This document shows, piece by piece, positions 21,758 through 28,322 of a stretch of DNA of 34,691 nt (within the stretch, counting starts at the first letter, position 1; every line of letters starts with the position of its first letter). Made by a program: the position numbers and the translations under genes. The DNA lies in IMG/VR virus record IMGVR_UViG_3300043436_003650, positions 1 through 34,691 of that record. One strand, given 5' to 3'. This stretch comes from a virus. The notes beneath the pieces were generated by a model. That model did no database searches and was not told the DNA's origin. It worked only from the letters and a program-made list of their open reading frames with translations.

Positions 21758-24201
21758 TGGAAGAACTAATATTTAGAACGAAAGTTGAAACGGGTAAATC
21801 TGCACAGGATGTTGACAATCTAAAGCAGTCATTGTCTGAGGTAGGTACTGAAGCAGAAAAAGCTGGAGACAAAGCATCTGAATCCTTAGCAGCATTGAAC
21901 AAAAAAGTAGCTGAAGGAAATCTCACAATGAGAGAAGCCACTAAAGTGGTGAAAGAATATGCGGCAATAGCGCTACAAGCTGGAAGAGAATCTCCGATAG
22001 GACAAGAAGCCATCAAAAGAGCCGGTGAATTAACGGACACCATCGGGGACTTAAGAACTGAAATAAACAATGCAGGGGTAGACGGTGCGAATTTAAAAGC
22101 AGGATTAGAGCTTGCTAGTACGGTAACAGCGGGTTACGGAGCATTTCAAGGAGTGTTAGCCCTAACTGGATCCGAAAGCGAAGCACTGGCCCAAACCTTT
22201 GTGAAGCTCCAGGCAGTTCAATCAGTGCTCACTGGTATTGAGCAAGTGAGAGCAGCTCTCGAAAAAGAAAGTTTGTTAGTCACAAAAGCCAAAGTAGTCT
22301 GGTCTAAAGTTGCAACGGCTGCCGAGTACGTCTATGCAGCAGCAGTCGGAACTACTACCGGTGCAATGAAAGCTCTCAGAATTGCGATGCTCAGTCTTCC
22401 CATAGTAGCTATCATTGCTGGTATTGTTGCGCTCGTAGCGGCTTTAGCATCGTTCATGAGTGCTGAAGAAAAAGCAGAGGAACAGAACAAAGCATTGAAC
22501 GCTAGTTTTGAAAAGCAGAATGAAGCATTGGAAGCAAACTCCAGAGCCTACAAAAGAAATGCAGACAACAAGCGAGCTATTATGGTTTCCGAGAATGCTT
22601 CTGCCCAAGAGCTTTTCGAATTCGACAAGCAGAGGTTGAAGGATGAAGAAATGATGCGAAAAAAGAATATCAAAATGCTTCAAAACATTCTACCTCAAAA
22701 GACCGCAGCTTATCGCCAGGCTTTAAGAGAGGAGAACTGGGAATTGGCTAAAACCATAGCCCAGGAAACTAAAGCGATGAGAGATAAGTACAAAGGCTTT
22801 AGGGAACTCGACGGCCAATATGCTGTAGATCGCAAAGTCTTAGAGAACAACTACCAAAACGATTTGGCCAAGAAACAGGAAGAAGCACAAAAAGCCCAGG
22901 AACAAAAAGCCAAAGAGTGGAATCAAAAGCAAAAGGAAAAGCGTGCAGCAGAAGCACAAAAGCGACTGGAGGAGCAAAGGCTTCTTGAGGACTTACTTCT
23001 AACAAATATAGCGGACGCAAATACTCGGAGAATCGCACAAATGAAGCTCCAGCACGAAAGAGAATTGGCAGAAGTTAAACTCAAGTACGGGGAGAATAGT
23101 AAGGTCATCAAGGAGCTTGAAACCAAACAAGCCACGGAGAAGCAAGCTCTATTGGATGAAATAGCAAAAGCAGAAAAGGAAAAACAGACTGCAAGCTCCA
23201 AAGCACTTCTCGAAGGCAGGCTTATAGAAATGCGAAGTGACTTCGAAGCACAGCAAACTCTAAAGAGACAACAAGCTGAAGCGGACATGAACGAAGCTCT
23301 AGCGAGAGAAGGAATTACCGATGGAGAGAAGTACAAAATCAAACAGGAGTACAACCAGAAAATCGCTGATTTAGATAAGGAGAGAGCAGACCTAGAAAGG
23401 AGAGATCAAAAAGCACTTTTAGAAGGTAAGATCCTTCAGGAGCAGCAGGACAACAAAGAGTTGTTGGACGCAAAACTCTCCGCAATCCGTGAGGACTTCG
23501 AGCAGGAACAGGAACTCAAAAAGGAATTGGCATTGTTTGAAATGGAGGAGGCACTTCTTCAGGAAAATCTAACGGAGAATGAAAAGTTTAAAATCCGCCA
23601 GGAATATCTAGCGAAGCTGGATGCAATCAATCAGGAGTCTGCAGACAAAGAGAAGCAAAGGCAAAAGGATATCCAAGAAGCTGGAAAGCAGGTTTTACAA
23701 ATGGGTCTCGAGGCTTCACAGAATTTGGCAGATGCTTTCTTCGATTACAAATTGTCTAAAGCCGCCAAAGGTTCTGCAGAAGAGCTCAAGTTGGAAAAGA
23801 AAAAGTTTGAGATCAATAAGAAGTTGCAAGTGGCCCAAGCAATTATGCAGGGAGTTCAGGCAGCACAGGCCGCCTATGCTTCCGGTTCTGCCATTCCAGT
23901 TGTGGGGGTTGTTACGGGTCCACTGTTTGCGGCTGCAGCTGCAGCGGCCTCAGCTTTGAATATTGCTAAAATCAAAAGCACTACATTTGAGTCTACTTCA
24001 GCAAACACTTCTACTCCAAGCGCGGCCACTCCTTCTGTGAACGTTCCAGAGGTACAGGGTCAAGATACAGTGACAACTGAGACTCAAGGCCTTCAAGGTT
24101 CTACAGCTCAACCGGTAACTAAAGTAGTCATGGTGGACAGCGAGCTCAAAGCGTCTCTAGGGAACAATCAACAAGTGAGCATTGTGTCAAACGTTGGCTA
24201 A
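21757..24201 (+). CDS. Tape measure protein
   Basis: An 814-residue, highly helical protein. It begins MEELIFRTKVETGKSAQDVD, has a hydrophobic segment (LPIVAIIAGIVALVAALASF, near residues 213-232), then a very long charged coiled coil (about 240-670), and a hydrophobic Ala/Gly-rich end (GVVTGPLFAAAAAAASALNI). Two stretches of the coil of about 75 residues are similar to each other. At about 0.15 nm per residue the tail would be near 120 nm, so a siphovirus is inferred. The last 56 bases overlap a gene on the other strand. Confidence 0.85.
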   Translation: MEELIFRTKVETGKSAQDVDNLKQSLSEVGTEAEKAGDKASESLAALNKKVAEGNLTMREATKVVKEYAAIALQAGRESPIGQEAIKRAGELTDTIGDLRTEINNAGVDGANLKAGLELASTVTAGYGAFQGVLALTGSESEALAQTFVKLQAVQSVLTGIEQVRAALEKESLLVTKAKVVWSKVATAAEYVYAAAVGTTTGAMKALRIAMLSLPIVAIIAGIVALVAALASFMSAEEKAEEQNKALNASFEKQNEALEANSRAYKRNADNKRAIMVSENASAQELFEFDKQRLKDEEMMRKKNIKMLQNILPQKTAAYRQALREENWELAKTIAQETKAMRDKYKGFRELDGQYAVDRKVLENNYQNDLAKKQEEAQKAQEQKAKEWNQKQKEKRAAEAQKRLEEQRLLEDLLLTNIADANTRRIAQMKLQHERELAEVKLKYGENSKVIKELETKQATEKQALLDEIAKAEKEKQTASSKALLEGRLIEMRSDFEAQQTLKRQQAEADMNEALAREGITDGEKYKIKQEYNQKIADLDKERADLERRDQKALLEGKILQEQQDNKELLDAKLSAIREDFEQEQELKKELALFEMEEALLQENLTENEKFKIRQEYLAKLDAINQESADKEKQRQKDIQEAGKQVLQMGLEASQNLADAFFDYKLSKAAKGSAEELKLEKKKFEINKKLQVAQAIMQGVQAAQAAYASGSAIPVVGVVTGPLFAAAAAAASALNIAKIKSTTFESTSANTSTPSAATPSVNVPEVQGQDTVTTETQGLQGSTAQPVTKVVMVDSELKASLGNNQQVSIVSNVG

Positions 24202-24598
24202 GAAGTGAGGTAGCTGCCTGGTAGTCTTTGTAATGTTTCAAATTCTCATAGCGTTTTAAGCTGTGCGAAATATTACTAACCTCGCATCCAAGTGCTCTGG
24301 CTAGTATCCGGCCAGAGTACTTTTTGCTTAGCAGATAGATAAGAGTTGTTCTCTGCACAACTACACTGGGGATTCTTACTTTGTTCATCAAACCCAACTT
24401 CCAAGCAAAAGAACGTATATCGGAAACAGCTTTAAACTCTTCTGGAGTGAATACCTTAGCTCGTTTGTCAACTATGTTCCTGGTAATACTGAAGTCATAC
24501 CCATCTACTCTGGAGTTTGCTATGCCTTCAAACTTTTTGTAGTAGTGCGACTCGGGAATGGTGATCACTATCGTAACTGTATTGCCTTTGGTTTTCAT
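24146..24598 (-). CDS. DnaA-C-like HTH protein in antisense cassette
   Basis: A 150-residue protein on the strand opposite to all surrounding late genes. It begins MKTKGNTVTIVITIPESHYY. The C-terminal half (RTTLIYLLSKKYSGRILARA, then LGCEVSNISHSLKRYENL) follows the helix-turn-helix layout of DnaA domain IV, without its AAA+ domain. It is therefore probably a small DNA-binding regulator. It is coupled by ATGA to the other gene of the cassette, and its 3' end overlaps the tape measure's 3' end by 56 bases. An independent transcript made early, or in a dormant state, is likely. Confidence 0.65.
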   Translation of the reverse strand: MKTKGNTVTIVITIPESHYYKKFEGIANSRVDGYDFSITRNIVDKRAKVFTPEEFKAVSDIRSFAWKLGLMNKVRIPSVVVQRTTLIYLLSKKYSGRILARALGCEVSNISHSLKRYENLKHYKDYQAATSLLSQRLTQCSLVDCSLETL

Positions 24599-24951
24599 TG
24601 GTTCGATGTTAATTCTTCACCCTTGAGGGCAAAGTATAAATTCTGAAGATGGTGGACGTATTCAAGTTTTACACATAAAAAAGTTGAACTTGGATTAAAT
24701 ATAATTTTATCAACATTAAAAATATAGATATCTACACCTAACATGAAAAATTTATTTTTATCAATATACGAGTATTTTAATCCAAACTTCAATAACCATT
24801 CTCTGGTTAGTGGGACAGGCCTGTAAGGTATAAAATGATTCGATTTTAAGAAATTTTCGCAACATGCAAAGTCTTCAAAATCCATTTGTATTTCTTTACG
24901 GAGCATTGTATCAAAGACCCAATTTCCTAATCTTAGTTCAGTAGCTTTCAT
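24595..24951 (-). CDS. MKATELR-type conserved hypothetical protein
   Basis: I choose the ATG at 24951; an upstream extension needs a TTG. The 118 residues begin MKATELRLGNWVFDTMLRKE, include RPVPLTREWLLKFGLKYSYI and end with LEYVHHLQNLYFALKGEEL. This whole pattern (MKATELRxGNW, PIPLTxEWLxKFG, VHxLQNLYFALTGEEL) is a small family seen very often in Bacteroidota phages and prophages, of unknown function. It is the best single protein clue to the host group here. It heads the antisense cassette and is coupled to the HTH gene. Confidence 0.85.
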   Translation of the reverse strand: MKATELRLGNWVFDTMLRKEIQMDFEDFACCENFLKSNHFIPYRPVPLTREWLLKFGLKYSYIDKNKFFMLGVDIYIFNVDKIIFNPSSTFLCVKLEYVHHLQNLYFALKGEELTSNQ

Positions 24952-25109
24952 GCTTTTTTTAGTAAAAATATGAATTAAGTACCCATAAATCAAAAATAAA
25001 ACATCAAAAATTTAAAATTATTTTAGCCGCTATTTTTTAAAACTTTGATTTTCAAGTGTTTTGCAAAGTTTAAAAAAGCACTACAGGCCAAAAATTACTT
25101 ATTAAGGTG
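24952..25109. other. 158-bp AT-rich gap between divergent genes
   Basis: No gene is seen. The stretch separates the start of the antisense cassette from the start of the protease gene, so it must hold the cassette's promoter and perhaps one for the head genes. TTTTTGAT occurs twice on the minus strand (around 25000). An inverted repeat AAACTTTG (25040-25047) / CAAAGTTT (25064-25071) could be an operator. I see no exact TAnnTTTG box on either strand. Confidence 0.6.
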
Positions 25110-26378
25110 ATGAAGATTAGAGTTTATGATATGGTGATCAATGACAACGACGAAACAGGCGTTGACATTAACTCATTTGTAGATGCACCAGCACACACTA
25201 GGTCTTTCGAAACTTACGGCAAAAAGCAAAAAGCCACATTTGCTGTAGATGACGAAAAACGAATTGTCACAGGTGTGTTCATTATGGCAGATCACCTCAT
25301 TTACCGAAATGACAAACAACTGGGAGAGCATTTTGTAAAATTCAAACCAGAGGTAATTTGGCAAATCAGAAATAAATTCTTCAAAAACGGCTTCAATGTC
25401 AATACTAATGTGCAGCATGAAACAATGGTCGAGGGAGCTATCCTTGTCGATAGTTTTATAGTGCATAGTACTGATCCACGTTTTCCTAAAGTCCCTGAAA
25501 TTCTAGCAAAACAAAAAGTGAATGACGGTTCATGGGTTGGTAGTTACTACATTGAGAATGACCAACTCTGGCAGGATTGCAAAAACGGAATTTTCACCGG
25601 CTTCTCAGTTGAAGGCTACTTTGACAAAGTGGAAGCAAAAGTAAGAACAGGTATGAGCAAAAATAAAACACGTGTAACCAAAGGGCGTTTTGGCGAAGTT
25701 GCCCAGGTATCTAAATGGTATCAAACCGTAGACCAAAATACTTTCGAAGTAGGTACCAAGCTCACAACCTCTTGGACTGACCATGAAGGGAACACTTCTA
25801 CCTCTCCTTTAAGTGCTGGAGAGTACACTACTGAAACAGGTAGTCAAATTTTAGTTGATTCTAACGGGACGATCCGATTAGTATATAGTAAACAATCAAA
25901 AACCACAAACATGAGTAAATCAAAAAAGAACTCGTTGTTTAAAAACATCTTTGGGGCAGCAGCAACTGAAGAGTTTGGTCAAGCAACGACGGTCGACGGC
26001 ACCGTAATCTTCTGGGAAGGAGAATTAGCTGTAGGTACTTCGGTTCTTATCGAAGTGGATGGCGCGAAAGTGGCAGCTCCAGAAGGAGACCACCAAGTAG
26101 ACATCGATGGTAAAACTTTTGTAGTCACTTTGGACGCTGAAGGTAAAGTAACTTCTATGACAGAAGTAACTGCCATGAGCGAAGAAGCTGAAATCTTAAG
26201 TGCAGCCATCAAAAAAGTTGTTGACGATGCTTCAGCAAAATTCGCAGCTCAACAAGCTGAGATTGACAAGCTTAAAGCAGACTTGCAAACAGCTCAAGCA
26301 GGGGGTAAATTCAGTGCCTCTGGAAAGAAATCTGGAGAAGGTGATAACAAAGGCGGTTTCCGCTCAATTTTGAACTAA
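25110..26378 (+). CDS. XkdF-like prohead protease fused to scaffold
   Basis: The start is set at the ATG at 25110; a GTG lies directly before. The 422 residues split in two. The front (1-190) matches the XkdF-type phage serine protease: MADHLIYRNDKQLGEHFVKF, VEGAILVDSFIV, WVGSYYIENDQLW and GIFTGFSVEGYF, whose Ser is the likely nucleophile. The back is a linker, a small beta unit (DGTVIFWEGELAVGTSV) and a coiled coil (AEIDKLKADLQTAQ) typical of scaffolds. It should guide capsid assembly and then cut itself and the scaffold. An internal start at 25911 probably yields free scaffold. Confidence 0.85.
   Translation: MKIRVYDMVINDNDETGVDINSFVDAPAHTRSFETYGKKQKATFAVDDEKRIVTGVFIMADHLIYRNDKQLGEHFVKFKPEVIWQIRNKFFKNGFNVNTNVQHETMVEGAILVDSFIVHSTDPRFPKVPEILAKQKVNDGSWVGSYYIENDQLWQDCKNGIFTGFSVEGYFDKVEAKVRTGMSKNKTRVTKGRFGEVAQVSKWYQTVDQNTFEVGTKLTTSWTDHEGNTSTSPLSAGEYTTETGSQILVDSNGTIRLVYSKQSKTTNMSKSKKNSLFKNIFGAAATEEFGQATTVDGTVIFWEGELAVGTSVLIEVDGAKVAAPEGDHQVDIDGKTFVVTLDAEGKVTSMTEVTAMSEEAEILSAAIKKVVDDASAKFAAQQAEIDKLKADLQTAQAGGKFSASGKKSGEGDNKGGFRSILN
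25911..26378 (+). CDS. Nested scaffold protein (internal start)
   Basis: An in-frame ATG at 25911 starts MSKSKKNSLFKNIFGAAATE, 155 residues covering only the scaffold half of the protease gene. The bases just before it (AAACAATCAAAAACCACAAAC) are extremely A-rich and free of G, like the leaders of true starts in this genome, whereas the surrounding coding sequence is not. The layout repeats the C/Nu3 arrangement of lambda, where scaffold is made in excess from an internal start. This is inference from sequence only. Confidence 0.55.
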   Translation: MSKSKKNSLFKNIFGAAATEEFGQATTVDGTVIFWEGELAVGTSVLIEVDGAKVAAPEGDHQVDIDGKTFVVTLDAEGKVTSMTEVTAMSEEAEILSAAIKKVVDDASAKFAAQQAEIDKLKADLQTAQAGGKFSASGKKSGEGDNKGGFRSILN

Positions 26379-26379
26379 G

Positions 26380-27360
26380 ATGAAACGAGGAACAAAACAA
26401 AAATTCGCAGCTCGTCTCAAAGAAGAGTTCGACTTCGACGTAGCCGGTTTAGGCGCGTATGTTGATGAGCAGTCTACGGACATCATCACAGAATTGGTAC
26501 TAGGTGCAAACCTTGTATCTCGCATCCAGGTAATGGAAGGCGTAAAAGGTAGCGAGAAAATCAAGCTCATGAAGATGGACACTCCTCTTCAAAGTGCTGA
26601 GGCTTGTGGCCGCACTCCAGATGGAGACATCATTTTCACAGACAAAACGATCACTGCATCTGCAGTAAAAATCGACATGTCTGTTTGTAACAAGACCTTA
26701 AAAGGTACTTGGGCTCAAATGCTTTTAGCACTTGGCAAACGTGCAGAAAAAGAAAACCTTCCTTTAGAGGACGTTATCTCTGCATTCATTGTTAAGCGTG
26801 GCCGCTTGAAAAACCAAGACTTGATGTTCAAAGGAGATACAGCTTCTACGAACCCTGACTTGGTTTACTATGATGGTTTCATCAAGAAGTGGAATGCAGA
26901 TACGCTCATGTATCACGTAGACTTCACTGGTGCTATGTCCGTTACAAACGCATTTGCACGCTTCCAAGCTCTTGCAAACGCAATTCCAACGGTATTGTTG
27001 GACAACGGCATCACTCCTGAAATCATTTGTTCACGTGCAGATGCTCAGTTGGTAATCAACAACATCTACAACGATAAGGACTATGCGTCAAGCATCGAAA
27101 TCAGCCGCGAAGGTGGAGAGATCTCGTTCGTTCTTCCTACTACTGGAATCACGGTTCGTTCTTACCCGCAATTGGCAACAGGCCAAGTGTATGCTGTACC
27201 TTATGAGTTCATGTTCTTTGCAACTGACTTAGAAGGAGACATGGACGAATTCTGGTTGAAGTACGAAGACCTCCAAGAAAAAATCTATTTTGGTGCGGAA
27301 TGGGGTACAGGTGTACAGTATGTGTACTCTGACTATTTCGGAAAAATTGTTATCTCCTAA
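26380..27360 (+). CDS. Major capsid protein
   Basis: 326 residues, directly after the protease-scaffold gene (one base gap), the normal neighbour of a major capsid gene. The sequence starts MKRGTKQKFAARLKEEFDFD and contains VLGANLVSRIQVMEGVKGSE, then FVLPTTGITVRSYPQLATGQ and a closing VYSDYFGKIVIS, consistent with an HK97-fold coat: helical arm, central spine region and P-domain strands. Codon use is regular and fits a highly expressed gene. There is no obvious cleavable delta domain, since the scaffold is separate. Confidence 0.85.
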   Translation: MKRGTKQKFAARLKEEFDFDVAGLGAYVDEQSTDIITELVLGANLVSRIQVMEGVKGSEKIKLMKMDTPLQSAEACGRTPDGDIIFTDKTITASAVKIDMSVCNKTLKGTWAQMLLALGKRAEKENLPLEDVISAFIVKRGRLKNQDLMFKGDTASTNPDLVYYDGFIKKWNADTLMYHVDFTGAMSVTNAFARFQALANAIPTVLLDNGITPEIICSRADAQLVINNIYNDKDYASSIEISREGGEISFVLPTTGITVRSYPQLATGQVYAVPYEFMFFATDLEGDMDEFWLKYEDLQEKIYFGAEWGTGVQYVYSDYFGKIVIS

Positions 27361-27373
27361 ACTTTTTTGAGTT

Positions 27374-27904
27374 ATGTGCGAAATAACTGAAGGAAGAGAC
27401 GTCACCTGCGATAGCGCAGGTGGCTCTCAAATAGCCTACATCTACTCTCTAGTAGATTCATTAGGGGTGAGCAATTATCTTACACCTCCGACTATTGTAG
27501 ACGGAATTGTGACGGCAATGGCTCTCAAACCTACAAAGTTCTTGCACGCAATCAATGTTCAAGCGGAAACTATTGAAGCAACCGTGAACAGCATTGGCGA
27601 ATCTGCTAAGAGCTCCGCAGCTCACGAGCACTCTACCATCATTACCCTCGCAGGTAATACTTCTGACGACATCAAAGTAGCTACACAAATTGTGAAAGGC
27701 CGTGTAGGTGTCATTTTGAAGTTGAACGATGGTACCTATGAGCTTTTCCACTTCCAAGAAGGTTTTGGAGGAAAGGTTCAAAGGGCTCGTTCTACAGGTA
27801 AACTATTAGACGACATGAATGGCTCAGTATGGACCATCACGTCACGTCAACCTTTACCAGAAGCTAAGATCCCTTCAACCATTGTTGACTCAATGTTGCC
27901 ATAA
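27374..27904 (+). CDS. Probable major tail tube protein, 176 aa
   Basis: It begins MCEITEGRDVTCDSAGGSQI; the CxxDS-GG opening followed by an I-Y strand resembles tube proteins of Bacteroidota phages. Beta-rich body with KGRVGVILKLNDGTYELFHF and a Thr/Ser-rich end. It follows the capsid gene by 13 bases and is closed by a strong terminator, so capsid and this protein form one highly expressed pair, as expected for the two most abundant virion proteins. If it is the tube, it lies far from the other tail genes. Alternative: a capsid decoration protein. Confidence 0.6.
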   Translation: MCEITEGRDVTCDSAGGSQIAYIYSLVDSLGVSNYLTPPTIVDGIVTAMALKPTKFLHAINVQAETIEATVNSIGESAKSSAAHEHSTIITLAGNTSDDIKVATQIVKGRVGVILKLNDGTYELFHFQEGFGGKVQRARSTGKLLDDMNGSVWTITSRQPLPEAKIPSTIVDSMLP

Positions 27905-27933
27905 GGGTGAAAAATTATTCCAATTAATTAATG

Positions 27934-27960
27934 AAAAACAGGCCTTATGGCCTGTTTTTT
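27934..27960 (+). terminator. Rho-independent terminator after capsid/tube genes
   Basis: Perfect hairpin: ACAGGCC-TTAT-GGCCTGT, extended by A5 and T5 to 11-bp arms (27934-27944 and 27949-27959), followed by a run of six T's. It lies 30 bases after the tube gene stop. This is the clearest terminator in the genome. Confidence 0.92.
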
Positions 27961-27961
27961 A

Positions 27962-27969
27962 TATATTTG
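27962..27969 (+). promoter_or_regulatory. Bacteroidota-type -7 box TATATTTG before portal operon
   Basis: TATATTTG fits TAnnTTTG exactly, begins two bases after the terminator's T run and lies only 5 bases before an ATG at 27975, so the transcript would be leaderless or nearly so. No TTTG upstream box is found, because the terminator hairpin occupies that space. Confidence 0.6.
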
Positions 27970-27974
27970 TACGT

Positions 27975-28322
27975 ATGGTAACTATCCAAAAAGGTATGAT
28001 CAACAAAGTAGGGTTTTCACTCAGAGAGCTTTCTATCTGTGGTGAGCCTTTTGAGTACCGAATGGAGTTCAAATCTGAGAACAGTGAAGCTATCAGCTAT
28101 GAACTTACAAAAACACCTATAAATCTTAGCGAAAGACTACAAATTTTCACGATAGATGAGGGTACCGAAATTGATTTTGAATTGACAGGCTATTACGCCT
28201 ACGAAATATATCAGACTACTTCAAACAATTTAGTAGAAGTGGGCCTACTTCGAGTAGAGGGTCCAGAAGTACAGGATCCAACTATTAACAACGCCAAGAA
28301 TCCTCAAGTATATGGAGCCTAA
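27975..28322 (+). CDS. Hypothetical virion-region protein, 115 aa
   Basis: I choose the ATG at 27975 (MVTIQKGMINKVGFSLRELS), since the longer open frame would run back through the terminator and promoter. The sequence is beta-rich and acidic (EPFEYRMEFKSENSEAISYE, GTEIDFELTGYYAYEIYQTT), like a small neck or decoration protein. It overlaps the portal start by 11 bases. No family is recognised. Its close tie to the portal suggests a head-completion or accessory role. Confidence 0.7.
   Translation: MVTIQKGMINKVGFSLRELSICGEPFEYRMEFKSENSEAISYELTKTPINLSERLQIFTIDEGTEIDFELTGYYAYEIYQTTSNNLVEVGLLRVEGPEVQDPTINNAKNPQVYGA

Noticed and set aside
22923-23354. Minus-strand frame inside the tape measure gene
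   Set aside because: Ser/Cys/Phe-rich composition typical of the complement of a Lys/Glu/Ala-rich coiled coil; no supporting signals.
23985-23996. TACATTTG box inside the tape measure gene as a promoter
   Set aside because: Single 8-base match within a coding region, with no gene start after it; chance matches of TAnnTTTG are expected in AT-rich DNA.
27819-27974. Upstream extension of the 115-aa gene to 27819
   Set aside because: The extension would overlap the tube gene and be read through a strong terminator and the new promoter; the ATG at 27975 fits better.
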